DNA from: Clostridiales bacterium
GTDB lineage: Bacteria; Bacillota_A; Clostridia; Saccharofermentanales; Saccharofermentanaceae
Length of the DNA: 19,946 nucleotides
Direction: 5' to 3'
NCBI GenBank assembly: GCA_017537905.1
Contig: JAFYJX010000014.1
Coordinates: forward strand, 1 to 19,946
In this document: piece after piece, positions 1 to 6,411 of the stretch
Position numbering within the stretch: the stretch's first letter is position 1
Layout of the letters: each line of letters opens with the position of its first letter
Position numbers and translations under genes: made by a program
Notes under the pieces: model-generated
Databases searched by the model: none
Told to the model about the DNA's origin: nothing
What the model saw: only the letters and a program-made list of their open reading frames with translations

Positions 1-156
1 AAGCCGACGGCAACAAAGAAGCCGGCAACATCGACACCTAAGCCGACGGCAACAAAGAAGCCGGCAACATCGACACCTAAGCCGACGGCAACAAAGAAGC
101 CGGCAACATCAACACCTAAGCCGACAGCTACAAAGAAACCGGCTACATCAACACCT
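1..156 (+). repeat. 39-bp in-frame tandem repeat, four units
   Basis: Units start at 1, 40, 79 and 118. Units 1 and 2 are identical, unit 3 has one change (TCG to TCA) and unit 4 several synonymous changes. Each encodes the 13 residues KPTATKKPATSTP. Degenerate Lys-Pro-Thr copies continue to about 300. The near-identity of neighbouring units suggests recent expansion, and the array may continue past the left edge. Such repeats commonly vary in number between strains and act as wall-spanning spacers; the spacer role is inference. Confidence 0.93.
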
Positions 157-2046
157 AAGCCTACAAATACGCAGGCTCCTACAAACACGAATACTCAGGC
201 TCCCAAGCCTACAAATACAAAAACACCCAAGCCTACAAAAGCACCCAAGCCGACTGCGACTAAGAAGCCGAAGCCGACAAACACAAAGGCTCCCACAAGC
301 ACACAGACAGTTGAAGTTACTACTTCAGGAACAACAATTGTTATAACCGAGACACCTAAGCCTACTGAAACACAGGTACCCGATATCAACAACACACAGG
401 CATCTGATCCGAACAACAATGGTGCCGCAGGTGGTGCTGCGGGTGGCGTTGCAGGCGGCGTTGCAGGCGGAATCGCCGGTCAGGCTACTACTGCTTCCAA
501 TGAAACAGGCGCTACAACCACAACAGAAAACGGAAACGGCGAGACAGGTGAGGGTACTCCTACACCTACAGGTTCTCCTACACCTTCACCCGTAGTTGCA
601 GCTCTTGCTACAACAGGCAAGAACAAGGGTTCCGTTGTAAAAACTAACTGGTTGTGGCTTATCCTCCTGATCCTTGGCGCAGGCGCCGGTTTTGCAAGAT
701 ACAAGTATCTCAAAGACAAGAAAGAACTCGAAGGCGCAGACCTTGCTATCGCATTTATCCCGGGCGTTCCTGCTATCGCAGATAAGTTCGGTTACTTAGG
801 ACCCGTCAAGGCAATGGCTATCGCTGAAGATCCAAAGGAAAAGGATCACAAGGCATTCAATACGGCTACTGCCATGAAGGAAATCAAGGCTATGGAGGCT
901 GGCGAGATCAGTCCTTTCAAGCCCGCACCCGGAACAGAAGCTAAGCGTATTGAGCACAAGGGCCCCATGAAGCTGCCTTCAGACCGTTCTGTTGAGTCTC
1001 CTAAGGCTACAGAAGATACAAAGTTCGGCGGCGCTTTCAATTCTGCTAATAAGGCTGCTGAAAAGCCCGCTTTGAAGAGTAATGCATTTAACAGGACAGC
1101 CGGCACTAATACACAGGCAAAGGCTGCTATGGGCGGTGTTGCTGCAACTACAGCTGCAACAAGAAATACAATGAGTTCCAGAACACAGACTCCGTTCAAG
1201 CCTACGAATGCTTCCGGAATCCAGACTTCTGTAAATTCTGTTGCTCAAAACAATGCAATGAAGAATGCAATGAGAACTGAGAATAGAATCGAGACAAAGT
1301 CTGCTTCTCAGAATCCTACAGTTAAGAATGCATTTAAGCCTGCAAGTGAAGCAGCTCCTGCTGCAGAAGCTGCAAAGCCGGTTTCAACAGCATTTAAGCC
1401 CGCAAGCACAACAGCTGCAAAGCATACATCAGCTTCCGCTGACGCAGTACCTGCTGCTCAGAGCCATGCTGCAAAGAACGCATTCAAACCTGCTGAATCT
1501 GCTGCCAACAAGAACGGATTCGGCAACCTTTTCAAGCCTGCACCTGATGCAGCTAAGCCTGCAGCAGATACAGCAAATACAGCAGCTCAGGCAGCAAAGC
1601 CCGCAGCTAATCCGAAGGTAAACCGCAGTGCACAGAATTCTGCATTCAAGAATGTTTTCAAGCCTTCCAAGGTTCCCGGAACACTTCCTTCTGCAGATCC
1701 TACAGCAGCTTTCTCACCGTTCAAGCCCGCTACACCTGCGGCTTCCGCAACACCTGTTGCATCTGTACAGCCTGCTTTCTCTCCGTTTAAGCCGGCAGCA
1801 TCCGCAGCACCTGCTAAGACTGTTGCATCGCCTTTCAAGCCTGCTCCTTCCGCAGCTCCTGCTGAAGCAGCAAAAGCATCTGCATCTGCAGCAACAGCTG
1901 CTCCTGCATTTAAGAACTCGGTAACTCCTGCTGTGGCACCCGGTGCTTTGGCTGGCGCGGTAGCAGTAGCTTCACGCAAGGAAGAGAAGAAGACTGAACC
2001 TATCAGACGTCCTAAGAACGAACTTACTCCCGAGCAGATCGCTTAG
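1..2046 (+). CDS. Repetitive membrane-anchored surface protein, 5'-truncated, ends at in-frame amber
   Basis: The frame is open from the first base, so the true start and any signal peptide lie outside the window. Codons 1 to about 120 are rich in Lys, Pro and Thr and begin with 13-residue tandem repeats. A Gly/Ala stretch (codons 141-160) and a Thr/Pro linker lead to one hydrophobic segment, NWLWLILLILGAGAGF at about codons 216-231, followed by basic RYKYLKDKK. This predicts an outside N-terminus and an inside C-terminus. The inside part is Ala-rich, probably disordered, and contains ten FKP motifs (for example SPFKPA, NAFKPA, NLFKPA). The frame meets TAG at 2044-2046 after the sequence ELTPEQIA, but the same frame stays open to 3657, so this is probably the front part of one larger protein. 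No enzyme domain is visible. A structural or scaffolding role at the cell surface is inference. Confidence 0.8.
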   Translation, partial: KPTATKKPATSTPKPTATKKPATSTPKPTATKKPATSTPKPTATKKPATSTPKPTNTQAPTNTNTQAPKPTNTKTPKPTKAPKPTATKKPKPTNTKAPTSTQTVEVTTSGTTIVITETPKPTETQVPDINNTQASDPNNNGAAGGAAGGVAGGVAGGIAGQATTASNETGATTTTENGNGETGEGTPTPTGSPTPSPVVAALATTGKNKGSVVKTNWLWLILLILGAGAGFARYKYLKDKKELEGADLAIAFIPGVPAIADKFGYLGPVKAMAIAEDPKEKDHKAFNTATAMKEIKAMEAGEISPFKPAPGTEAKRIEHKGPMKLPSDRSVESPKATEDTKFGGAFNSANKAAEKPALKSNAFNRTAGTNTQAKAAMGGVAATTAATRNTMSSRTQTPFKPTNASGIQTSVNSVAQNNAMKNAMRTENRIETKSASQNPTVKNAFKPASEAAPAAEAAKPVSTAFKPASTTAAKHTSASADAVPAAQSHAAKNAFKPAESAANKNGFGNLFKPAPDAAKPAADTANTAAQAAKPAANPKVNRSAQNSAFKNVFKPSKVPGTLPSADPTAAFSPFKPATPAASATPVASVQPAFSPFKPAASAAPAKTVASPFKPAPSAAPAEAAKASASAATAAPAFKNSVTPAVAPGALAGAVAVASRKEEKKTEPIRRPKNELTPEQIA

Positions 2047-3657
2047 CGTGAGAAGGCTGCCAAGATCCTTGAGGAGAGAAGAGCAGCTCAGGCCGCAAGA
2101 GTAGAAGAGATCAGAAAGAATGCCGAAGCCAAGAGGCTTGAGGCTGAGAAGAAGGCTGCTGACGAAGCAAGACAGGCTGAGGAAGCAAGAAAAGCCGAGA
2201 TAGCAAGAAAGGCAGAGGAAGTCAGAAAGGCTGAAGAAGCCAGAAAGGCTGAGGATGCCAGAAGAGCTAAGGAAGCCGCTGAGGCAGCAGAGAGAGCAAG
2301 GCAGGAAGAAGCGAGAAAGGCTGAAGAAGCTATAAGGCTCGCTGCCATTGCAAAGGCTGAGGCTGAAGCTAAGGCTGAAGAAGCACGTAAGATCCAGGAA
2401 TCCCTGAGAGCTGCCGAAAAGGCAAGGATCGAAGAAGCAAAGAAGGCTCAGGAAGCAAGAAAGGCAGAAGAGGCAAGGATCGCCGAGCAGCTTAGAAAAG
2501 CTGAAGAGGCAAGAAAAGCCGAGGAAGCCAGAAAGGCTGAAGAGTTAAGGAAAGCTGAAGAAGCCAAGAGAGCCGAAGAAGCAAGGAAGGCTGAGGAAGC
2601 AAGACTTGCAGAAGAGACCAGAAAGGCTGAAGAAGCTGCCAAGACTGCCGAGCAGTCCAGACTCGCAGAAGAGCGCATCGCCAGAGAAGAAGCACTTGCC
2701 GCTGAGCGTGCAAAGGCTGAAGCAGAGAAGGCTGCACAGCTTGCTGCAGCTGCCAAGGCTGAAGCAGAAGCAAAGCTCGCTGAAGCTGAAAAGGCAAGAA
2801 AGGAAGCTGAAGCTGCCAGAGAGATCAAGGCTGAGAGAGCTAAGGCTCAGGCTAAGACATCTGCATTCTTCAGAAACACTTTGGCAACTTCCGAGAATAC
2901 AGTTGCTCCGGGAATTTCTTCTATTGCATCTGTAGAAGGCTACGATAAGGCATTAAATGACAGAAAAGATAAGAACGCCGAGAGAGAACCCGCAAGTGTC
3001 AGCGAGATCAAGAGCAATCCTCTGATGTCATTTAAGAGCGGTTCGTCTTCCGGTGTCGGAGCTTCCGCTTCGAAGAATGTCTCCGGTCCGTCACTTTCCA
3101 AGGAGCAGGCAAAGGCTTCTTCCAACTCTCACCAGTTAGGAAGCCTCCTTGCAGGAAAGAGCTACAACAATTCCGGCAGGGCACCTGTCTGGGCAGCACC
3201 CGGAATGGCTAACGTTTCCGCTTTCAAGGAATCCGAAGAGGCCAAGGAAGCAAGACGTCTCGAAGAGCAGAAGAGGCTCGAAGAGGAAGAGGCTAAGAGA
3301 CTTGCAGAAGAGAAGGCAAGAGCTTCTTACACAAGCATCGCAGATGCTGCAACATCCCGTAAGTCAGCTTTCTTCAAGAGAGCACAGAGCAGCCGTGATA
3401 CTTCGGCTGAGCAGGATGAACATACGACTGCATATGGCGGAATCGTAAGACCTTCCGCTATCGTAGACGAAGAGCGCAAGACAAATAAAACCATGACTGC
3501 ACCTGCAATGGGTGCTGCGTTAGAAGGTCAGAGACCTTCTATCATGGATCCTAACTCGAAGGCTGCTCCTACAGCATCGAGACCTATGGCAGGATTCAAG
3601 GGACTTGGCGGAGACAATACTTTCGACGGTCCTTCAGACGAAGAAACACTCGCTTGA
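2047..3657 (+). CDS. Helical-rod C-terminal part of the same surface protein, after the amber codon
   Basis: This stretch is 536 codons with no stop, in the same frame as the preceding ORF. There is no ATG, GTG or TTG in frame between 2047 and 2880, so it cannot easily be a separate gene; the natural reading is continuation of the upstream protein. Codons up to about 2865 encode an Ala/Glu/Arg/Lys-rich helix with a six-residue period (AEEARK, AEEVRK), resembling the TolA domain II rod or ER/K single helices more than a heptad coiled coil. A less regular tail follows, with two SAFF(K/R) motifs, a second short charged helix (about 3220-3330) and an acidic C-terminus ending DEETLA. It lies 30 bp ahead of the next gene with no visible terminator, so they are probably co-transcribed. 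No recognised functional domain. Confidence 0.75.
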   Translation, partial: REKAAKILEERRAAQAARVEEIRKNAEAKRLEAEKKAADEARQAEEARKAEIARKAEEVRKAEEARKAEDARRAKEAAEAAERARQEEARKAEEAIRLAAIAKAEAEAKAEEARKIQESLRAAEKARIEEAKKAQEARKAEEARIAEQLRKAEEARKAEEARKAEELRKAEEAKRAEEARKAEEARLAEETRKAEEAAKTAEQSRLAEERIAREEALAAERAKAEAEKAAQLAAAAKAEAEAKLAEAEKARKEAEAAREIKAERAKAQAKTSAFFRNTLATSENTVAPGISSIASVEGYDKALNDRKDKNAEREPASVSEIKSNPLMSFKSGSSSGVGASASKNVSGPSLSKEQAKASSNSHQLGSLLAGKSYNNSGRAPVWAAPGMANVSAFKESEEAKEARRLEEQKRLEEEEAKRLAEEKARASYTSIADAATSRKSAFFKRAQSSRDTSAEQDEHTTAYGGIVRPSAIVDEERKTNKTMTAPAMGAALEGQRPSIMDPNSKAAPTASRPMAGFKGLGGDNTFDGPSDEETLA

Positions 3658-3687
3658 TCCACAGACTTACCAGGAGGTTTTAAGTCG

Positions 3688-3990
3688 ATGAAAAGATCTA
3701 AAAAACCATTAACCTTTACTGCTATTGCAGCAAGTATCGGCGCACTCAGCATGGCCGTTGAAGGCTGCGTATACGGACCTCCGCCGTCAGAGGAGACATG
3801 CGTATACGGACCACCGCCGTCAGAGGTTACTTCCGAACAGGTCACTGACGAGACAGAGACAACACTGCCCGAGAAAGAGTCCGACAGTACAGAAGAGGAA
3901 GTATGTGTTTACGGACCTCCGAGCGATCAGTCTGTCGATAATAACGAAGTTGATGTTTACGGACCTCCGCCGGGAGATATTGACGAATAA
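3688..3990 (+). CDS. Candidate radical-SAM substrate peptide with four VYGPP repeats
   Basis: The product has 100 residues. AGGAGG at 3672-3677 sits 10 bp before the ATG. The N-terminus is basic (MKRSKKP) followed by a hydrophobic stretch to VEGC27, resembling a signal peptide with a weak lipobox (Glu at -2 is unusual). The mature part holds CVYGPPPSE at 27-35 and 38-46, CVYGPPSD at 73-80 and DVYGPPPGD at 89-97, separated by acidic Ser/Thr/Glu linkers. The TAA overlaps the radical SAM start (TAATG). Repeated short cores next to a SPASM enzyme are typical of RiPP precursors. From memory, curated families of paired radical SAM enzymes and small lipoproteins exist (rSAM/lipoprotein system, TIGR04133/TIGR04134), and this pair resembles that arrangement; I could not verify membership. 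That the YGPP motif is modified is inference. Confidence 0.72.
   Translation: MKRSKKPLTFTAIAASIGALSMAVEGCVYGPPPSEETCVYGPPPSEVTSEQVTDETETTLPEKESDSTEEEVCVYGPPSDQSVDNNEVDVYGPPPGDIDE
3766..3826 (+). repeat. Duplicated 33-bp unit encoding CVYGPPPSE
   Basis: A 28-base block at 3766-3793 recurs at 3799-3826 with one mismatch (third codon position of a Pro). Both copies encode CVYGPPPSE. The other two motif copies, near 3904 and 3952, are diverged at DNA level but keep VYGPP, indicating selection on the peptide and not only recent duplication. Confidence 0.9.
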
Positions 3991-5069
3991 TGCCTGTTGA
4001 TATAGCTGAAGCTAAAAAGGTATATCTCGACAGGAAAGCTGAAGAAAGAGCCAGGCTTTTTGAAAAGCCCGATCTGATCTACCTGTTTTTTGAATTAACG
4101 AGAAGCTGCAATTCGAAATGTTTTCATTGCGGCAGTTCCTGTGAGCCCGGCCTGGGTCACGGACCTGATAAGGAAGCTTTCAAAGCGGTCTTAGATGATG
4201 TTAAGGAGCACTTTGATCTTCGAAAAGTCCAGCTCTGCATCACGGGTGGAGAACCGCTCCTTTATCCTGATTTTGAAGAACTTTTGGGTTATGCCGTCAG
4301 TGAAGGCTTTCACTGGGGCATGACTACTAATGCCACGCTCATTACCAAAGATGTTGCCGACATGCTCGCGAGAGTTAATATGGGCACAGTGTCCGTAAGT
4401 ATCGACGGACTCCGTGATACTCACGACAGGCAGAGAGGCATCAAGGGCGGTTACGACAGGGCTATGGAGGGAATCCAGAATCTCATTGACCGCAAGGCTT
4501 TTAAGCACATTCAGGTCACAACTGTTGTTAACCACAAGAACATAGGCGAGTTGGATGAGCTCTATGAGATCCTGGACAAGATGGATCTCGATTCATGGCG
4601 TGTTATCGGTATCGAACCGATGGGAAGGGCATTGGATTACCCCGATATGCTCCTTACGCCTGACGACCAGAGATATCTTTTTAACTATATCCGCGAAAAG
4701 AGAGAGCAGGGAATACCTGTAGGCTATGGGTGCTCTCATTATCTTGGTCTTGAATACGAGAGAGAAGTCAGGGACTGGTTCTTCTATTGCGGCGCGGGAA
4801 CACATACCGCTGCGATAAGAGTCAACGGTGACATCACAGCTTGCCTTGATATCGAGGAAAGACCTGAGTTCGTTCAGGGAAATATCTATAAGGATAAGTT
4901 CAGTGACGTCTGGTTCAACCGTTTCCAGGAATTCAGGAAGCCTTTGTCATCGCTTTGCAAGGAGTGCCAGAGCTGTGAGCACGAGAAATACTGCGCCGGC
5001 GGTTCCAGACACTGCTTTGATTACGATAACAACAAGCAGAGAGTCTGCTTTAAGGACATTCTCTTTTAA
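3990..5069 (+). CDS. Radical SAM/SPASM peptide-modifying enzyme
   Basis: The product has 359 residues. The radical SAM cluster motif is CNSKCFHC (Cys40, Cys44, Cys47), followed by GSSC51; the GGEP motif is at 86-89 and the usual barrel signatures TTNATLI and VSVSIDG follow. The C-terminal third is a SPASM domain with Cys at 267, 285, 323, 326, 329, 335, 342 and 353, enough to bind two auxiliary iron-sulfur clusters. Family members use S-adenosylmethionine to make a 5'-deoxyadenosyl radical and modify peptides. The start codon overlaps the stop of the repeat peptide by one base, implying translational coupling and making that peptide the obvious substrate. No separate RiPP leader-binding (RRE) gene is visible nearby. 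The reaction cannot be read from sequence; cross-linking at Cys/Tyr and epimerisation are both possible. Heme-biosynthesis-type SPASM enzymes are an alternative but do not fit the neighbour. Confidence 0.9.
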   Translation: MPVDIAEAKKVYLDRKAEERARLFEKPDLIYLFFELTRSCNSKCFHCGSSCEPGLGHGPDKEAFKAVLDDVKEHFDLRKVQLCITGGEPLLYPDFEELLGYAVSEGFHWGMTTNATLITKDVADMLARVNMGTVSVSIDGLRDTHDRQRGIKGGYDRAMEGIQNLIDRKAFKHIQVTTVVNHKNIGELDELYEILDKMDLDSWRVIGIEPMGRALDYPDMLLTPDDQRYLFNYIREKREQGIPVGYGCSHYLGLEYEREVRDWFFYCGAGTHTAAIRVNGDITACLDIEERPEFVQGNIYKDKFSDVWFNRFQEFRKPLSSLCKECQSCEHEKYCAGGSRHCFDYDNNKQRVCFKDILF

Positions 5070-5113
5070 TATTTTTTTATAGAGTGTATTATTGAAGGTA
5101 CGGAACTTCTTCC

Positions 5114-5119
5114 AAGGAG
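5114..5119 (+). promoter_or_regulatory. Ribosome binding site that fixes the SDR start
   Basis: AAGGAG lies 8 bp before ATG 5128. An in-frame TTG at 5092 would add 12 residues but has no such site, and the longer N-terminus would precede the usual SDR first strand. ATG 5128 is therefore chosen. Confidence 0.8.
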
Positions 5120-5127
5120 AAGCGTTT

Positions 5128-5937
5128 ATGTACCAACGGATCGCAATTATAACCGGAGCTTCATCGGGCATAGGAAAAGCTTTTATAGAGCTTCTTGCGC
5201 GTGATAACGGCGAATTCTTTAAAACTCCTTTTGATGAGATATGGGCAGTGGCAAGACGCGAAGACGCGCTTAACGAACTTGCGTCTTCATTTGAGCCCGG
5301 AAAGATAGTTCCTGTTGCAGCAGACCTTGCGACCATTGAAGGAATCCAATCAATAGAATCCAAACTCGATGCGGAAAAACCGAAGGTAGGCCTTCTTATT
5401 AATTCTGCCGGCATGGGCATGAAGGGCCGGATGGCCGAAAAACCTGCCAAGGCCTTATCAGATACGATCGCGATAAACTGCACGGCATTAAGCCAGATGA
5501 TAAAGATCGCTGCGCCTTACATGAAGCAGGAAGGCAAAGATCATTCCAAGATAATCAATATCGGTTCTTCGGCAGGCTTCCTGCCGCAGCCTGGTTTTGC
5601 CTGCTATGCGGCAAGTAAGTCCTATGTAATATCTTTCTCGAGAGCCATGAGCTGCGAATTAAAGCCCATGGGAATCGACGTCACTGTAGTCTGTCCGGGT
5701 CCTGTCGCTACTGATTTCCAGAGAAGGGCGACAGAAGGAAAGGAAACGAATTTTACAGATTGGCGTAAGAATTTTGTCGTAGATCCTGTTAAGCTCGCAA
5801 AGGCAACGCTCAAAGCGTCGCTTAAGGGCAGACGGATGATCTCGTATCCGTTCTCACAGAAATTACTGCACTTTGCATCGAAGGCATTTCCGGTCTCCTG
5901 GATCCTTGCTTTCGAGAGCAAATCTGTAAAGGATTAA
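5128..5937 (+). CDS. Short-chain dehydrogenase/reductase (classical SDR)
   Basis: The product has 269 residues, a normal length for a classical SDR. The nucleotide-binding motif TGASSGIG is at 9-16, NSAG at 92-95, the catalytic Ser at 147 and YAASK at 160-164, with CPGPVATDF near 189-197 completing the family pattern. It is an NAD(P)-dependent oxidoreductase; the C-terminus is hydrophobic (SKAFPVSWIL), as in SDRs acting on lipid-like substrates. It lies 58 bp after the radical SAM gene without an evident terminator and 21 bp before an SCP2-like gene, suggesting a shared transcript and possibly a lipid-like substrate. The substrate cannot be assigned. Confidence is high for family and low for any specific role. 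Confidence 0.92.
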   Translation: MYQRIAIITGASSGIGKAFIELLARDNGEFFKTPFDEIWAVARREDALNELASSFEPGKIVPVAADLATIEGIQSIESKLDAEKPKVGLLINSAGMGMKGRMAEKPAKALSDTIAINCTALSQMIKIAAPYMKQEGKDHSKIINIGSSAGFLPQPGFACYAASKSYVISFSRAMSCELKPMGIDVTVVCPGPVATDFQRRATEGKETNFTDWRKNFVVDPVKLAKATLKASLKGRRMISYPFSQKLLHFASKAFPVSWILAFESKSVKD

Positions 5938-5958
5938 TATTTTAAGGAGTGATCTAAT

Positions 5959-6294
5959 ATGCAAAAGAAGGTAGAACCCAGATTCGGAAGCATCTTCAAG
6001 GCAGTCGAAGACAAGGCCAAAAAGGTCTCTTTTCTTCAGGACACAGCTACCCAGATTACCTTGAACGGTAACCTCGACAACCTCCCGTTATACGTAAAGA
6101 TAGAAGACGGTGTTGCTGAAGTTGCTCCTTATGAGTATATAAATGCACCTTTTTATATTGATGCCGATGCCGAGACATTCGCAGCCGTATTAAATGGTGA
6201 CAAGGATTTCGTTGTCGCTGTTTCCCAGGGAAGCATTACGATGAACGGTGACGCCGCTCAGGCTCTTGTCTTCTGCGAGACATTTTTCGGCTAA
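5959..6294 (+). CDS. Small SCP2-like (sterol-carrier fold) protein
   Basis: The product has 111 residues. AAGGAG at 5944-5949 lies 9 bp before the ATG. The pattern of a short amphipathic strand (ITLNG), an acidic strand (LYVKIEDGVAEVAPYEY), the segment APFYIDADAETFAAVLNGDKDF and a final GSITMNGDAAQALVF matches the layout of bacterial SCP2 domains, which bind hydrophobic ligands or serve as accessory domains. It is recognised by pattern only and is slightly longer than a bare SCP2 domain. Its closeness to the SDR gene (21 bp) suggests a joint role with a lipidic or hydrophobic compound. No signal peptide, so cytoplasmic. Confidence 0.6.
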   Translation: MQKKVEPRFGSIFKAVEDKAKKVSFLQDTATQITLNGNLDNLPLYVKIEDGVAEVAPYEYINAPFYIDADAETFAAVLNGDKDFVVAVSQGSITMNGDAAQALVFCETFFG

Positions 6295-6333
6295 ACTTTC
6301 TTAATCACTTGTTTAGGTTTTTGTGCTTTGCTC

Positions 6334-6352
6334 CTAACAATGTGCTAACAAT
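6334..6352 (+). repeat. Direct repeat CTAACAAT, 11-bp period
   Basis: CTAACAAT occurs at 6334-6341 and 6345-6352, one helical turn apart, about 45 bp upstream of the -10 element at 6398. The placement would suit an activator site, but two 8-mers in AT-rich DNA may be chance. Confidence 0.35.
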
Positions 6353-6394
6353 TATCGGTTATCTTATATCTGGTAGAACTAATTTTTTGTAATT

Positions 6395-6403
6395 TGATAT
6401 AAT
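6395..6403 (+). promoter_or_regulatory. Extended -10 promoter for the SASA/CBS operon, near-leaderless
   Basis: TGATATAAT is a perfect extended -10 (TGnTATAAT). No convincing -35 is seen. The expected transcription start, about 7 bases beyond, falls 0-3 bases before ATG 6412, and there is no Shine-Dalgarno sequence between them. This predicts a leaderless or nearly leaderless mRNA. The SASA homologue cannot start later without losing its conserved N-terminal strand (GIFKDKMVFQ). Confidence 0.6.
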
Positions 6404-6411
6404 AAAAAAGT

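Noticed and set aside
1..156. CRISPR-like array
   Set aside because: The units are directly joined 39-bp repeats with no unique spacers and encode a clean peptide repeat.
604..618. LATTG followed by a hydrophobic span and a basic tail, like a class E sortase sorting signal (LAxTG)
   Set aside because: A sorting signal must be near the C-terminus; here at least 460 codons, and probably 1,000, follow the basic segment. The FKP tract and rod would be discarded by sortase cleavage. Chance resemblance is more likely.
2044..2046. TAG recoded genome-wide (for example pyrrolysine or Gln)
   Set aside because: TAG ends the GNAT gene and the GT-C gene at sensible places, the latter overlapping the apt ribosome site. 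No local tRNA or PylS-type gene is present.
2088..2828. Long minus-strand frames rich in Ala/Ser/Leu opposite the rod region
   Set aside because: They mirror the repetitive AEEARK coding strand, have no ribosome sites and are typical shadows of low-complexity sequence.
3725..4000. Alternative plus-strand frame over the VYGPP peptide
   Set aside because: It lacks a ribosome site at its start, while the 3688 frame has AGGAGG, a signal-like N-terminus, conserved repeats and coupling to the enzyme.
4947..5483. 178-codon minus-strand frame over the radical SAM/SDR junction
   Set aside because: It spans two well-supported plus-strand genes and resembles no protein family.
6309..6340. TTGTTTAGG/CCTAACAA as a terminator after the SCP2-like gene
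   Set aside because: The pairing needs a bulge and a 15-base loop, and there is no T tract after the 3' arm.
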